A stretch of 64,000 bases of DNA from Gemmatimonadaceae bacterium (GTDB lineage: Bacteria; Gemmatimonadota; Gemmatimonadetes; Gemmatimonadales; Gemmatimonadaceae). The stretch is taken from positions 213,871-277,870 of the forward strand of contig DASYSS010000022.1 of NCBI GenBank assembly GCA_036003045.1. Direction: 5' to 3'. The notes beneath the pieces were generated by a model. That model did no database searches and was not told where the DNA came from. It saw only the letters and a program-made list of their open reading frames with translations. The position numbers and the translations under genes were made by a program. Below are positions 24,604-33,557 of this stretch, piece after piece; within the stretch, counting starts at the first letter, position 1; each line of letters opens with the position of its first letter.

Positions 24604-25090
24604 CCAGATCCTTCAACGCCGCGTTCTGAATCGCCGGCAGCAGCGTCTTCGTCACCGCACCGATCACCGCGTCGTGGTAGCCGACTTCGTTCTGCAAGAA
24701 CGCCTTGTCGAATTCCGCGCCCGACAGGCTGTTGAGGCGCTTCATGAGCGCGGCGTGGCTCTTCATGCCGTCGTCGTCCTTCGGCGGCGTCGGCGTAACG
24801 CCGAGCTTCTTCGCCAGATCGCGGCCCTGTTGGCGCACGACCTTGTGGTCGCGCGCGAGCATCGCACCGAAGTCGCGGATCTCTTTCGTCGAGCCTTTCT
24901 TGGCGCCGAGCTCACCGGTCTCGATGTCCGACGTGTTGGCGGCGTCGAAGATCGCCACGATGGTCGGGTCGTCGAGCGCCCACGCATGCGTCGAAGCCGG
25001 GACGGGGGAAGCGGAGCCGGTGCGAAGGACGAAGGCCAGCGCGGCGACGGCGGCCACGGAGGCGGCGGGGAACACGCGTTTGAACGACAT
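24530..25090 (-). CDS. DUF4142 exported protein
   Basis: A 186-residue protein with an N-terminal signal peptide (MSFKRVFPAASVAAVAALAF, cleavage near residue 27) and a ferritin-like four-helix DUF4142 domain (about 42-183) with the family's FDAANTSDIETGELGAKK, ARDHKVVRQQGRDLAKKLG and HAALMKRLNSLSGAEFDKAF segments. Such proteins are periplasmic or surface-located and common near stress genes; biochemical role is not known. Its 3' end overlaps the sigma-54 activator gene by 74 bp in convergent orientation, caused by readthrough of the activator frame. Confidence 0.9.
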   Translation of the reverse strand: MSFKRVFPAASVAAVAALAFVLRTGSASPVPASTHAWALDDPTIVAIFDAANTSDIETGELGAKKGSTKEIRDFGAMLARDHKVVRQQGRDLAKKLGVTPTPPKDDDGMKSHAALMKRLNSLSGAEFDKAFLQNEVGYHDAVIGAVTKTLLPAIQNAALKDLVTKVAPAFVAHRDAAKNLLDKQGM

Positions 25091-25340
25091 GATGAAGCTC
25101 TCCCGAATCGAGGTTGAGTTGGATTTTCAGGAGAGGTACGACGCCGGCGCGGAACTGGATCTTCGATCGCTGTCCGCTCATGGGACACCGGATCCCACGA
25201 GCGGACGACCCGCCACCGATGCCCGCCAATCGCGAATCGCAGTAAGCGATTGCAAGCCATCCAGTTCGGCGTGTGCTCCCAGCGCGCTGCCACAGGTACG
25301 GCTCTTTCATTGACTACCGGCCGACCCTGCCGACAACCTA

Positions 25341-27791
25341 ATGGACAATTTCGCTCAAGACATTCGTCTCGCACTGCGCCAGTTCGGGCGCACGCCGGTG
25401 TTCACGCTGACCGTGCTTGCGACTCTTGCCCTCGCCATCGGCGCGACGACGGCCGTGTTCAGTCTCGTCGACGGTGTGCTGCTCAACCCGCTCGGTTTTT
25501 CGCGGCCGGATCGCCTCGTCTACCTCGAAGCTGTCGATCCGAAGGGCAGTCCGGAGGAGATCTCGCCGCAAGATCTCATCGACTTTCAGCGCCAGACGCG
25601 GAGCTTCTCCGCCATCGCGTCGGTGGAATCCGGGCGCAGCCAGACGCTCACGCGCCAATCGGGACCTGCCGTCCGCTTGAGCGGTGCTCGCGTCGGCGGA
25701 TCGTTCTTCGACATTCTCGGCGTCGCGCCAGAAGCCGGACACTTCTTTCAACGCGGCTCGGATGCCAAGGACGCGCCGAAGGTCGCGGTGTTGTCCGACC
25801 GCGCCTGGCACCGCGAGTTCGGCGGCGACCCCAAGATCGTGGGAAGCCGAATCACGCTCGGCGACTCGTTGTATCAAGTCGTCGGCATCGCGCCGCCGCG
25901 ATTCACGTTTCCCGGCCAGCCGGACGTCTGGCTCCCCGCCGTGTGGCTCGATTGGGAAGTCGGCGACACGGCGCGCGGGTATCACTCCGTCAACGCGATC
26001 GCTCGGCTGTCCGACGGCGTGACACTGGACGCCGGGCGACGCGATCTCGCCGCGATCGCGTATCGCATCGCGCAAGCGTGGCCGAAGTACGACGCCAAGG
26101 TCAGCGCGACGGCGACGCCGCTTCGCGAGCAGCTCGTCGGCAGCGTCGAGCGGCCGCTCTGGGTGCTGTTCGGCGCCGTCGTGTTCGTGCTTCTGATCGC
26201 GTGCGTGAACATCAGCAACCTCATGCTCTCACGCGCGACCGCCCGCGCGTCGGAAGTCGCCGTGCGCACCGCGCTCGGCGCCAGCCCGGCTCGACTGGCG
26301 CGGCAGTTCGTGACGGAGAGCGTGGTTCTCGCGTTTGCGGGCACGGCGCTCGGAATCCTCGTCGCGAGTTGGATCGTGGACGCTGTCGTCCGCTTCGGTC
26401 CCTCGGGTCTCCCCCGGTTGACCGATCTCTCGATGAGCGCGAGCGTGCTCGCGTTCTCGGCGCTCATCGCCGTGGTGACCGGGATCGGCTTCGGCGTGGC
26501 GCCGGCGCTTCACTTGTCGAGGACGAATCCTTCGGTGCTGCTGCGCGCCGGCGCGCGCGGAATCACCGGCGGTGCGCACAGGACTCGCGCGCTGCTCGTG
26601 CTGACGGAGATCGCGCTCGGAACGGTGTTGCTCGTCGGCGCCGGACTCCTCGTGCGGAGCTTCGTGCGATTGCTCTCCGTCGATCCGGGCTTTCGCGCCG
26701 ACAACGTGATCGTGTTCGACCTCGCGCTCGCCGGCTCGAAGTATCAGTACGACGCGCAGGACAACAGGTTCGCCGAGGCGGTGCTCACGCGTCTCGCCGC
26801 GCTGCCGGGCGTCACCGGCGTTGCCGTCGCCGCCAACCGGCCGTTCGACCGCGCTCCCGCCTTCTCCGTGTCGACGTCGTTCACGATCGACGGACAACCC
26901 AAGCCGGAAAAGGGCGCGGAGCCCGAGTCGCGGCTGCTGCCGGTGTCGCCGAGTTACTTCGCGACGATGGGCATGACGCTGCTGCGAGGGCGCACGTTCG
27001 CGGATCAGGAGAACCGACTCGGCGCCGCGCCGGTGGTGGTGATCAACGAGGCGTTGGCGGCGCGCGACTTTCCCGGACAGAATCCGATCGGCAAGCACCT
27101 CACGTTCGGCATCAACCACACCGTGTCCGCCGATCCCAAAGACACGCTCCGCACGCGCGGAGAGATCATCGGCGTCGTGCGCACGGTGACACACACGTCA
27201 TTGTCGGCGAAACCGGAGCCGGCGACGTACGTGCCGTACGCGCTCCTCCCGTTTGGACCGTCGTTCGCCGTGCGCACGAACGCGGATCAAGTGACGGCGG
27301 AGCGCGAGATTCGGTCCGCGGTTGCGGCGGTCGATCGAAACGCTCCCGTCTATGGTCTTCAGGCGTTGCGCGATGCCATCTCGGCTTCGGTCGAGCAGCC
27401 GCGCTTCTACACCGTGGTGTGCGGCGCGTTCGCGCTCGTCGCGCTGTTGTTGGCGGCGGTCGGGATCTACGGCGTCATCTCGTATGGCGTGAGCCAACGG
27501 AGCCGAGAGTTCGGCCTTCGAATCGCGCTGGGCGCGACTCCGCACGACGTCGTCGCGCTGGTGCTGCGGAGCGGCACGCGCCTCACACTCGTCGGCCTCG
27601 CGATCGGGTTGGTTGGGGCGCTGCTCGCGACGCGCACCATGAGCGCGCTGCTCTTCGGCGTGAGCGCGCTGGATGGGCTCACGTTCGCGGTCGTGTGCGT
27701 CGTGCTCGCCGGGACGGCGACGCTGGCCTCGTGGTTGCCAGCGCGGCGCGCGGCGGCGGTGGATCCGGTGGTGGCGATGCGAGCCGAATAG
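25341..27791 (+). CDS. ADOP-family ABC transporter permease (MacB/FtsX type)
   Basis: An 816-residue protein with two MacB-like halves. Each half has a membrane helix, a periplasmic MacB core domain and an FtsX block of three helices: helices at about 21-45, 275-300, 330-355, 370-395, 425-445, then 690-715, 740-765 and 780-805. The start MDNFAQDIRLALRQFGRTPVFT is typical of the Acidobacteria/Gemmatimonadota duplicated permease family. No ATPase gene is adjacent, which is usual for these orphans. A PadR-type regulator often found next to them is absent. Substrate unknown; macrolide or peptide export is a family-level guess. Confidence 0.92.
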   Translation: MDNFAQDIRLALRQFGRTPVFTLTVLATLALAIGATTAVFSLVDGVLLNPLGFSRPDRLVYLEAVDPKGSPEEISPQDLIDFQRQTRSFSAIASVESGRSQTLTRQSGPAVRLSGARVGGSFFDILGVAPEAGHFFQRGSDAKDAPKVAVLSDRAWHREFGGDPKIVGSRITLGDSLYQVVGIAPPRFTFPGQPDVWLPAVWLDWEVGDTARGYHSVNAIARLSDGVTLDAGRRDLAAIAYRIAQAWPKYDAKVSATATPLREQLVGSVERPLWVLFGAVVFVLLIACVNISNLMLSRATARASEVAVRTALGASPARLARQFVTESVVLAFAGTALGILVASWIVDAVVRFGPSGLPRLTDLSMSASVLAFSALIAVVTGIGFGVAPALHLSRTNPSVLLRAGARGITGGAHRTRALLVLTEIALGTVLLVGAGLLVRSFVRLLSVDPGFRADNVIVFDLALAGSKYQYDAQDNRFAEAVLTRLAALPGVTGVAVAANRPFDRAPAFSVSTSFTIDGQPKPEKGAEPESRLLPVSPSYFATMGMTLLRGRTFADQENRLGAAPVVVINEALAARDFPGQNPIGKHLTFGINHTVSADPKDTLRTRGEIIGVVRTVTHTSLSAKPEPATYVPYALLPFGPSFAVRTNADQVTAEREIRSAVAAVDRNAPVYGLQALRDAISASVEQPRFYTVVCGAFALVALLLAAVGIYGVISYGVSQRSREFGLRIALGATPHDVVALVLRSGTRLTLVGLAIGLVGALLATRTMSALLFGVSALDGLTFAVVCVVLAGTATLASWLPARRAAAVDPVVAMRAE

Positions 27792-27885
27792 CAGCGGACA
27801 AGCAGCCTGATTTGCGGTCTGGACCGGGCTCGGTTCCCTTTGAGTGCGTGTAGCTTGCGTGTCGCTTTCACCACTCGTCCGAGCC

Positions 27886-28509
27886 ATGGCCGACATTCCG
27901 TTCATCGCGCGCGGTTTCCACTCCAAGCGGCCGGCTGCACCGCCGGGCCGACTGCCGCCCGGGCAGTATGAGACGCGCGACTTTCCCGTGCTCTCCGCCG
28001 GCCCCACGCCTCGCACGCCGCTCGACAGGTGGGATTTCACCATCCGCGGTGGCGACGACACGGTGCGATGGTCGTGGCAGGAGTTGCTGGCGCTCCCGCA
28101 CGAAACGCCGACGGTGGACATCCACTGCGTGACCAAGTGGTCAAAGTTCGACACGAAGTGGGAAGGGGTTTCAGTCGACACGCTGCTGAACGCGGCGGAA
28201 GAGAAGGGACTGCGGAAAACCGCGTTCGTGATGGCGAGGAGCGACGGCGGCTACACGACGAACCTTCCGCTCGCCGACGTCACGGGCGGCAAAGCGTGGG
28301 TCGTGTTTCAGTTCGACGGCGGACCGCTCGATCCCGAGCACGGAGGACCGGCGCGCCTGCTCGTGCCACATCTCTACTTCTGGAAGAGCGCCAAGTGGGT
28401 GCGCGGGCTCACGCTGATGGATCGCGACCAGCCAGGGTTCTGGGAGCAGCTCGGCTACCACGACCGCGGCGATCCGTGGACGGAACAGCGGTACCAAGGC
28501 GACCCGTGA
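27886..28509 (+). CDS. Cytosolic sulfite-oxidase-fold molybdopterin oxidoreductase
   Basis: The ATG at 27886 gives 207 residues (a GTG 42 bp upstream adds an unlikely tail). The protein is one molybdopterin-binding domain of the sulfite oxidase/MsrP fold: the molybdenum-ligating Cys81 lies in DIHCVTKWS, followed by the cofactor segments WEGVSVDTLL, ARSDGGYTTNLPL and GPARLLVPHLYFWKSAKW. No Tat signal, heme or dimerisation domain is present, so it is soluble and probably cytoplasmic. The flavin reductase starting 2 bp downstream likely supplies or receives electrons. Confidence 0.9.
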   Translation: MADIPFIARGFHSKRPAAPPGRLPPGQYETRDFPVLSAGPTPRTPLDRWDFTIRGGDDTVRWSWQELLALPHETPTVDIHCVTKWSKFDTKWEGVSVDTLLNAAEEKGLRKTAFVMARSDGGYTTNLPLADVTGGKAWVVFQFDGGPLDPEHGGPARLLVPHLYFWKSAKWVRGLTLMDRDQPGFWEQLGYHDRGDPWTEQRYQGDP

Positions 28510-28510
28510 C

Positions 28511-29287
28511 GTGACTGAAGAAAGCGAAACGGCCGCCGCTTCCCCGCCACGCCTCGCGTGGCAGGTCGCGAGCGTCGTCGAGACTCGGCAAGAGACGCCG
28601 CGCGCGCACACGCTCGTGCTCGATGTTCCCGGATGGCGCGGTCATCGAGCCGGCCAACATGTCGACGTGCGACTCGTCGCCGAGGACGGGTACCAAGCGC
28701 AGCGGTCCTATTCGATCGCCTCGGCCCCGGAGAATCCGCGCATCGAGCTCACGATCGAGCGCCTCGACGATGGCGAAGTCTCACCGTATCTCTGCGACGT
28801 GCTCCATGCCGGCGATGGCGTAGAAGTACGCGGGCCGATCGGCGGATACTTCGTGTGGAGCTCGAGGGACGAAGGTCCGGTATTCCTAATCGCCGGCGGC
28901 TCGGGGATCGTGCCGCTCATGGCGATGCTGCGGCACCGCGCTCACGCCGCGTCCGAGCTTCGCTCGCGCAGCCGCATGCATCTCCTGTACTCGGCGAGAA
29001 CCGTGTCCGACATCATCTACATCCGCGAGCTGGCTGATCTATCGAACGACGGCGAAACGCGTGTGACGTTCACGCTCACGCGCGAGCCGGCATCGAGCGA
29101 TTGGAAGGGCGAGCGCCGCCGCATCGACCGAGCCATGCTCGAGGCGGCAGGTTGGCCCGCGAAGGAGGGCTCGCTTTCATATGTCTGCGGCCCCACGCCA
29201 TTCGTCGAAGCCGCGGCGAATCTCTTGGTCGAGATCGGCTACGACGCATCGAGAATCCGGACGGAACGGTTTGGACCGACGAGTTGA
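28511..29287 (+). CDS. Ferredoxin-reductase-type FAD/NAD(P)H oxidoreductase
   Basis: A 258-residue two-domain flavoenzyme. The FAD domain has RSYSIAS (about 65-71) and the following VSPYLCDVLHAGD; the NAD(P) domain has GGSGIVPLMAML and the C-terminal YVCGPTPFVEA. There is no [2Fe-2S] domain, unlike many phenol hydroxylase-type reductases. It starts two bases after the molybdoenzyme stop, so the pair is co-translated. Likely transfers electrons between NAD(P)H and the molybdenum centre or the small Cys-rich protein next to it. Confidence 0.9.
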   Translation: MTEESETAAASPPRLAWQVASVVETRQETPRAHTLVLDVPGWRGHRAGQHVDVRLVAEDGYQAQRSYSIASAPENPRIELTIERLDDGEVSPYLCDVLHAGDGVEVRGPIGGYFVWSSRDEGPVFLIAGGSGIVPLMAMLRHRAHAASELRSRSRMHLLYSARTVSDIIYIRELADLSNDGETRVTFTLTREPASSDWKGERRRIDRAMLEAAGWPAKEGSLSYVCGPTPFVEAAANLLVEIGYDASRIRTERFGPTS

Positions 29288-29290
29288 TTC

Positions 29291-29330
29291 GGGTGGACGG
29301 TGGACGGGTGGACGGGTTGACGGGTGGACC
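29291..29330. repeat. GGTGGACGG degenerate repeat
   Basis: Five degenerate copies of GGGTGGAC(GG) fill the gap between the flavin reductase stop and the DUF6510 gene. Same family as the palindromes at 10591 and 11235, but here only in one orientation, so no hairpin forms. Confidence 0.85.
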
Positions 29331-29349
29331 GAGGAAGGGCGGAGAAACG

Positions 29350-29616
29350 ATGCCTGATCAGATGCGATTGGATGGAAACGCGGCGGCGGGGCAGCTCAGT
29401 GAGCTGTTCGCGCGCGATGTGACGACTGCGGTGGCCACATGCGCCGGATGTCACACCGCTGCGCCACTTGGGGCGCTCGCCGAGTACGGGCAGAGCATGG
29501 GAGTCGTGCTGCGATGCGGGCGATGCGACACGGTGATGCTGCGGCTTGTCCGCACGCCGCACGCGATCCACGTGGATGCCACGGGAATCACGGTCATGGT
29601 GGTGCCGGTCAGTTGA
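29350..29616 (+). CDS. DUF6510 small protein with two CxxC pairs
   Basis: An 88-residue soluble protein with a GGAG ribosome binding site 5 bases before the ATG. Two CxxC pairs (CAGC near residue 36 and CGRC near 62) probably bind a zinc or iron in a rubredoxin-like knuckle; the flanks form beta strands. Proteins of this type (DUF6510) are known beside sulfite-oxidase-fold enzymes and flavin reductases, and that context is reproduced here. It may be a small electron carrier or assembly subunit. Function has not been shown to my knowledge. Confidence 0.82.
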   Translation: MPDQMRLDGNAAAGQLSELFARDVTTAVATCAGCHTAAPLGALAEYGQSMGVVLRCGRCDTVMLRLVRTPHAIHVDATGITVMVVPVS

Positions 29617-30689
29617 ATCTTCCCGTCAATCCACCTGTGCTCCCGATGCTCGCCAATCGTCTCGACGAGCTTCCAACGGGTGAGGGCTGGATTTTCGAAC
29701 CCAAGTGGGACGGGTTTCGCACGCTCGTCTTCCGCGACGGCGATGAGATGTTCATCCAGAGCCGCGACGAAAAGCCGCTCGACCGCTACTTCCCGGAGCT
29801 CGTCGAAGCGTTGAAGGCGCGCATTCCCGAGCGCTGCGTGCTCGATGGCGAGATCGTGATCGCGAGCGAGCACGGGCTCGACTTCGACGCGCTGCAGCTT
29901 CGCTTGCACCCGGCCGCGTCGCGCGTGAAGAAGCTCGCCGCGGAGATTCCTTCCTCGATCGTGTTCTTCGACATGTTGGCCGATGGATCGACCGACCTGC
30001 GACAGCATCCGTTCGCGATGCGCCGGTCGATGCTCGAGTCGATGCTCGCCGGCGTTGCCGCACCGGTGCACGTGACGCCCGCGACGGCCGATCGCGCGCT
30101 CGCCGCCGATTGGTTCAAGCGCTTCGAGGGCGCGGGGCTGGACGGCGTCATGGCGAAGCGCGAGGAAGGGCCGTACGAGCCGAACAAACGCGTCATGCTC
30201 AAGGTCAAACACGAGCGCGACTGCGACTGCGTCGTCGCCGGCTTTCGCTGGCACAAAGGGAGCGAGCAAACGGCTGTGGGCTCGCTCCTGCTGGGCCTCT
30301 ATGACGATTCTGGAAAGCTCCACCACGTCGGTGTGTGCGCCAGCTTCACGGCCGCCAAACGGCGCGCGCTGGTGGACTTTCTCGCGCCGTACCGCGAGAA
30401 CGCGCTCGAGAGCCATCCGTGGCGCGAGTGGGCGGAGGCCGACTCCGCGGACGGCGCATATCGCCGGCCAGGCGCGATGAGCCGGTGGAGTCAGGGGAAA
30501 GATTTGTCGTGGGAAGCGCTGCGCCCGGAGCTCGTCGTCCAAGTCGCGTACGACCACATGCAGAACGGCCGCTTTCGGCACACGGCGCAGTTCAGACGCT
30601 GGCGGCCCGACAAGGCTCCGCGCGACTGCACCTTCGACCAGCTCGAGGTCGTGCCGCCGCACGAGCTGGCGTCGATCTTCGCTCGCTAG
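29613..30689 (+). CDS. ligC: ATP-dependent DNA ligase of the LigC type
   Basis: Start chosen at TTG 29613, overlapping the DUF6510 stop (TTGA), because the family begins with a PPVxPML motif (here NLPVNPPVLPMLAN); GTG 29637 or ATG 29646 are alternatives. The 358-residue enzyme has nucleotidyltransferase motifs I (EPKWDGFR, Lys31 accepts AMP), III (SIVFFDML), IV (LDGVMAK) and V (MLKVKHERDCDCVV), then an OB-fold to about residue 330. It seals nicks in repair. A LigD-type polymerase lies 1.8 kb away on the other strand; no Ku gene is in the window. Confidence 0.92.
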   Translation: MNLPVNPPVLPMLANRLDELPTGEGWIFEPKWDGFRTLVFRDGDEMFIQSRDEKPLDRYFPELVEALKARIPERCVLDGEIVIASEHGLDFDALQLRLHPAASRVKKLAAEIPSSIVFFDMLADGSTDLRQHPFAMRRSMLESMLAGVAAPVHVTPATADRALAADWFKRFEGAGLDGVMAKREEGPYEPNKRVMLKVKHERDCDCVVAGFRWHKGSEQTAVGSLLLGLYDDSGKLHHVGVCASFTAAKRRALVDFLAPYRENALESHPWREWAEADSADGAYRRPGAMSRWSQGKDLSWEALRPELVVQVAYDHMQNGRFRHTAQFRRWRPDKAPRDCTFDQLEVVPPHELASIFAR

Positions 30690-30693
30690 CGCA

Positions 30694-32430
30694 TCAGGGA
30701 GTCCTCGGAGGAAATGGCTTCATCGGCAGCACCGTCAGCGAGTCGCGCAAGACGTAGGGAAACTTGACGGTAGCGCCGTCGCGAGCGCGTAGCGTGACGA
30801 TGACCGAATCGCCGACGCTGAACCTGCCCTGGCACAACTCGTAGATGCCGTCGGTACCCGTGCGCGTGCTCGTGATCTCCTTGTCCGACGCGAGCAACGC
30901 AAAGGGCGACGACTCGTCCTTCGCGCGCTTTGCCGCCGACCCCTCGGCGAGGCTCGCCCGCGTCTCATCCACGCTCAGTCCATCGCTCGAGACGGCTCGG
31001 CCGATCATCCAAACCGCGCCGGGCCGGCGCGGTATGAACGCGTTCCAGATGCCGTCGTGCCGGCAACGGTCCTGCACGTAGTCGTTTGCCGTCGACACTT
31101 CGACCGTGGCGCGGTGCGTCGAATCACGCACCGCTTCGAACTTCAGTCGGGTGTGAAGCTGGATGGCGAGCGTCTCGAGCGCCGTGTCGATCACGACGAG
31201 ATTGTAGGGTCCGGGGAGCAAGCGGTTCAGCGTGACTTGGCCCTTCGCGTCGACGCGGCCGGAGTAGTCCGTGTCCTCGAGCCTCACCTGTGTTCCGGCG
31301 GCCGGTGTGTGCGAGCGTGTGAGCGCGGTGAGCGCGAGCGTGCCGAGCGGAGCGTCCCACGCCAGCCCCGACGGCCAGGCGATATGCGCGACTTCACCCC
31401 CCGATTCCTGCGCGTAGAGCCGGTCACGACGGGTGAATCTTGCTGTACGATTGTCGTACAACGAATCGGGGTCGAGCGCCGGGAGTCGCAGCGACCATCG
31501 GTCGATGATCACGACGCCATTGGGCATGTCGCGGAACCAGAGTTGACCGCCGGGGTTCGCCGGCTCGGCGGAGCGAGCCAACCCCACATAGCGGAACTCG
31601 AGGCGCCGCAATTGGCGTTGCGTCGTGTCGACCCAGAGCACACCGTCGACGTCGATTCGTGTTCGCGACTGCGTCGCGGCGGTGAATCCCAGACCGACCT
31701 CCGTCGGGTGCCCTCGGTCGCCTCGCACGAGGCGGACGCAGTACCCCGCGATGAACGCATCGTCGAGCAGCGCGTCTGCATCGGGGGCGAAATATGTCGC
31801 TCCCCCCCCATCGTCCTTGACGAAGCCGTCGCGGACGAACTCGGCGCCCGTTCGCGCCGAGACGAATGGACGCTCCGACCGCGCGCTCGAATCGATCTTC
31901 ACACTCTGATGAGCGATCCGATCGCTCGTGCCGTCCATGCGCCGTTGAAATCGGATTCGCACGACCCTTCCGGGATTGGCTTCTCGCGCGACGACGCTGT
32001 TGAGCAAACTCGCGCGTGCCTGCTCGAGCAGTCCGAGCGCCGGTCCGGTGTCGTCCCGGCGCGGACAGCCGTTGGCTGTGACGGCCATCGGCTCGAGCAT
32101 CGTCGGCAGCGTCGTCATCAAGACGTCGAGCGTGTCGACCGAGCCGCCTTTTCGATTCAACGGAACCGTCGTCGGCCGAAAACCGATCCGAATGAACCGC
32201 AGCTGCGTGGTGTTCGACGATACGATGATACGATAGCGCCCTTGCTCGTCGGTGATGTTGCGTCCGAGCGTCTTGCCGCCGGCGTCCAGCAACGCGATGA
32301 CGGCGCCGGATATCGGCAGGCGGCTCACTCTCTCGCGCACGGTGCCGCGCACTTCCTGCGCGTGTGCGTGCCGCACCGCGCTCCCTATGAGCAACAACGA
32401 CATCGTGAGCGTGACGATCGTTCGGCGCAC
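30694..32430 (-). CDS. Exported carboxypeptidase-regulatory-like domain protein
   Basis: A 578-residue protein with signal peptide cleaved after HAHAQ (residue 25). Residues 26-105 are a CarboxypepD_reg-like beta-sandwich (VRGTVRERVSRLPISGAVIALLD...DEQGRYRI), as found at the N-terminus of TonB-dependent receptors, but no plug or barrel follows. A second similar fold appears near 360-430 (TQVRLEDTDYSGRVDAKGQVTL) and a third near 490-575. The middle part has no known motif. Proteins of this plan are common in Gemmatimonadota surface proteomes. It sits between two DNA repair genes without evident link. Function unknown. Confidence 0.8.
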   Translation of the reverse strand: MRRTIVTLTMSLLLIGSAVRHAHAQEVRGTVRERVSRLPISGAVIALLDAGGKTLGRNITDEQGRYRIIVSSNTTQLRFIRIGFRPTTVPLNRKGGSVDTLDVLMTTLPTMLEPMAVTANGCPRRDDTGPALGLLEQARASLLNSVVAREANPGRVVRIRFQRRMDGTSDRIAHQSVKIDSSARSERPFVSARTGAEFVRDGFVKDDGGGATYFAPDADALLDDAFIAGYCVRLVRGDRGHPTEVGLGFTAATQSRTRIDVDGVLWVDTTQRQLRRLEFRYVGLARSAEPANPGGQLWFRDMPNGVVIIDRWSLRLPALDPDSLYDNRTARFTRRDRLYAQESGGEVAHIAWPSGLAWDAPLGTLALTALTRSHTPAAGTQVRLEDTDYSGRVDAKGQVTLNRLLPGPYNLVVIDTALETLAIQLHTRLKFEAVRDSTHRATVEVSTANDYVQDRCRHDGIWNAFIPRRPGAVWMIGRAVSSDGLSVDETRASLAEGSAAKRAKDESSPFALLASDKEITSTRTGTDGIYELCQGRFSVGDSVIVTLRARDGATVKFPYVLRDSLTVLPMKPFPPRTP

Positions 32431-32450
32431 GCGCCCCCCGGGGCGTGGGA

Positions 32451-33473
32451 TCAGGACTTCGGGCGTCGCTTCGCGCGAGACGGTGCAACCCGCGGCGCCT
32501 CTCCTTCCATCTTTCGAAAATGCGGCGGCCAGGGCGCGTCGCCTAGCCCCTCGGCCTCGTCGCGCGCGGCCAGCTCGAGCAGGGCGTCCAGCGAGCCCAC
32601 CGCGGCGTCGATTCCCTCGTGCGGATCGCCGATCTTCTCGAACCGCGCCGGCATCGTGAGCGCCGTGAAATCGGACGGATCACAGTCGGGCACTTCGTCC
32701 CATGTGAGCGGCGCCGACGCGCGTGCGTCTGGCAACGGCCGCAGTGAATACGCCGAGCACATCGTGCGGTCCTTGGCGTTCTGGTTGTAATCCAAAAAGA
32801 CGCCGTGGCGCTCCTCCTTCCACCACTTGGACGTCGCGATCGCCGGAGCCCGCCGCTCGATCTCGCGCGAGAAGGCGAGCGCGGCACGGCGCACTTCGGT
32901 GAACGACCACTTCGGCTCGATTCGCGCCCACACGTGCATTCCGCGCGATCCGCTCGTCTTCGGCCAACCGACGAGGCCCATCTCCTCGAGCAGCCCCTTC
33001 GACTCCATCGCTACTCGCCGCACGTCTTCCCATTCTACGCCCGGAGTCGGGTCGAGATCGACGCGCAGCTCATCGGGATGGTTGACGTCGCCGGAGCGGA
33101 TCGGATGCGGGTGCAGCTCGATGCAGCCGAGGTTGACGACCCACGCGAGTCCCGCGGTGTCGTCGACGACGACTTCGGTGGCCGTGCGGCCGGAAGGGAA
33201 GGACAGCGTGACGGTGCGCAGCCATTCCGGCCGATTTTCAGGAGCGCGTTTCTGGTAGAACGGCTCGTGCTCCGCGCCGTCGACGAATCGCTTGAGCACG
33301 ATCGGTCGGTCGCGAATGCCGCGCAGCGCGCCGTCGGCGACCGACAGGTAGTAGCGCGCGATGTCCAGCTTGGTCAGCTGGACGTCGCGCGCAAAATACG
33401 GTTTGTCCGGATTCGTGATCCGAACTTCACGTCCGTCGATCGACAGAACCTCGACGGCTTCTTTCTTCGGCAT
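32451..33473 (-). CDS. LigD-type polymerase/primase domain protein
   Basis: A 340-residue stand-alone archaeo-eukaryotic primase of the LigD polymerase family. Catalytic metal ligands are Asp139 and Asp141 in RVDLDPTPG; SGSRGMH (His180) binds the nucleotide; KDRTMCSAYSLRP and PLTWDEV are the usual later motifs. These enzymes add ribonucleotides to fill gaps during end joining or excision repair. The tail is basic (APSRAKRRPKS). The nuclease and ligase domains of full LigD are absent; the LigC-type ligase nearby may provide ligation. It starts 19 bp downstream of a long nested hairpin. Confidence 0.93.
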   Translation of the reverse strand: MPKKEAVEVLSIDGREVRITNPDKPYFARDVQLTKLDIARYYLSVADGALRGIRDRPIVLKRFVDGAEHEPFYQKRAPENRPEWLRTVTLSFPSGRTATEVVVDDTAGLAWVVNLGCIELHPHPIRSGDVNHPDELRVDLDPTPGVEWEDVRRVAMESKGLLEEMGLVGWPKTSGSRGMHVWARIEPKWSFTEVRRAALAFSREIERRAPAIATSKWWKEERHGVFLDYNQNAKDRTMCSAYSLRPLPDARASAPLTWDEVPDCDPSDFTALTMPARFEKIGDPHEGIDAAVGSLDALLELAARDEAEGLGDAPWPPHFRKMEGEAPRVAPSRAKRRPKS

Positions 33474-33491
33474 GTGGTGACGGATGGAGTG

Positions 33492-33532
33492 CGGTCCGGC
33501 ATCGGCGAATCTGATTTCGCCGCGCCGGACCG
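33492..33532 (-). terminator. Nested hairpin between the TIGR03118 gene and the LigD-type gene
   Basis: Outer stem CGGTCCGGC / GCCGGACCG (33492-33500 and 33524-33532) and inner stem GGCGAA / TTCGCC (33504-33509 and 33516-33521) are both perfect. On the minus strand it follows the TIGR03118 gene and precedes the polymerase gene. There is no T tract, so termination may need Rho, or the structure may protect the upstream mRNA. Confidence 0.6.
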
Positions 33533-33536
33533 TCTA

Positions 33537-33554
33537 GCCACCCGTCCACCCGTC
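33537..33554. repeat. GGTGGACGG degenerate repeat
   Basis: GACGGGTGGACGGGTGGC on the minus strand, three bases after the TIGR03118 gene stop. Another member of the gene-end family. Confidence 0.8.
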
Positions 33555-33557
33555 TTC

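Noticed and set aside
25250..27853. 867-residue frame parallel to the ADOP permease
   Set aside because: Arg-rich shadow of the permease gene in another frame, as expected in GC-rich DNA.
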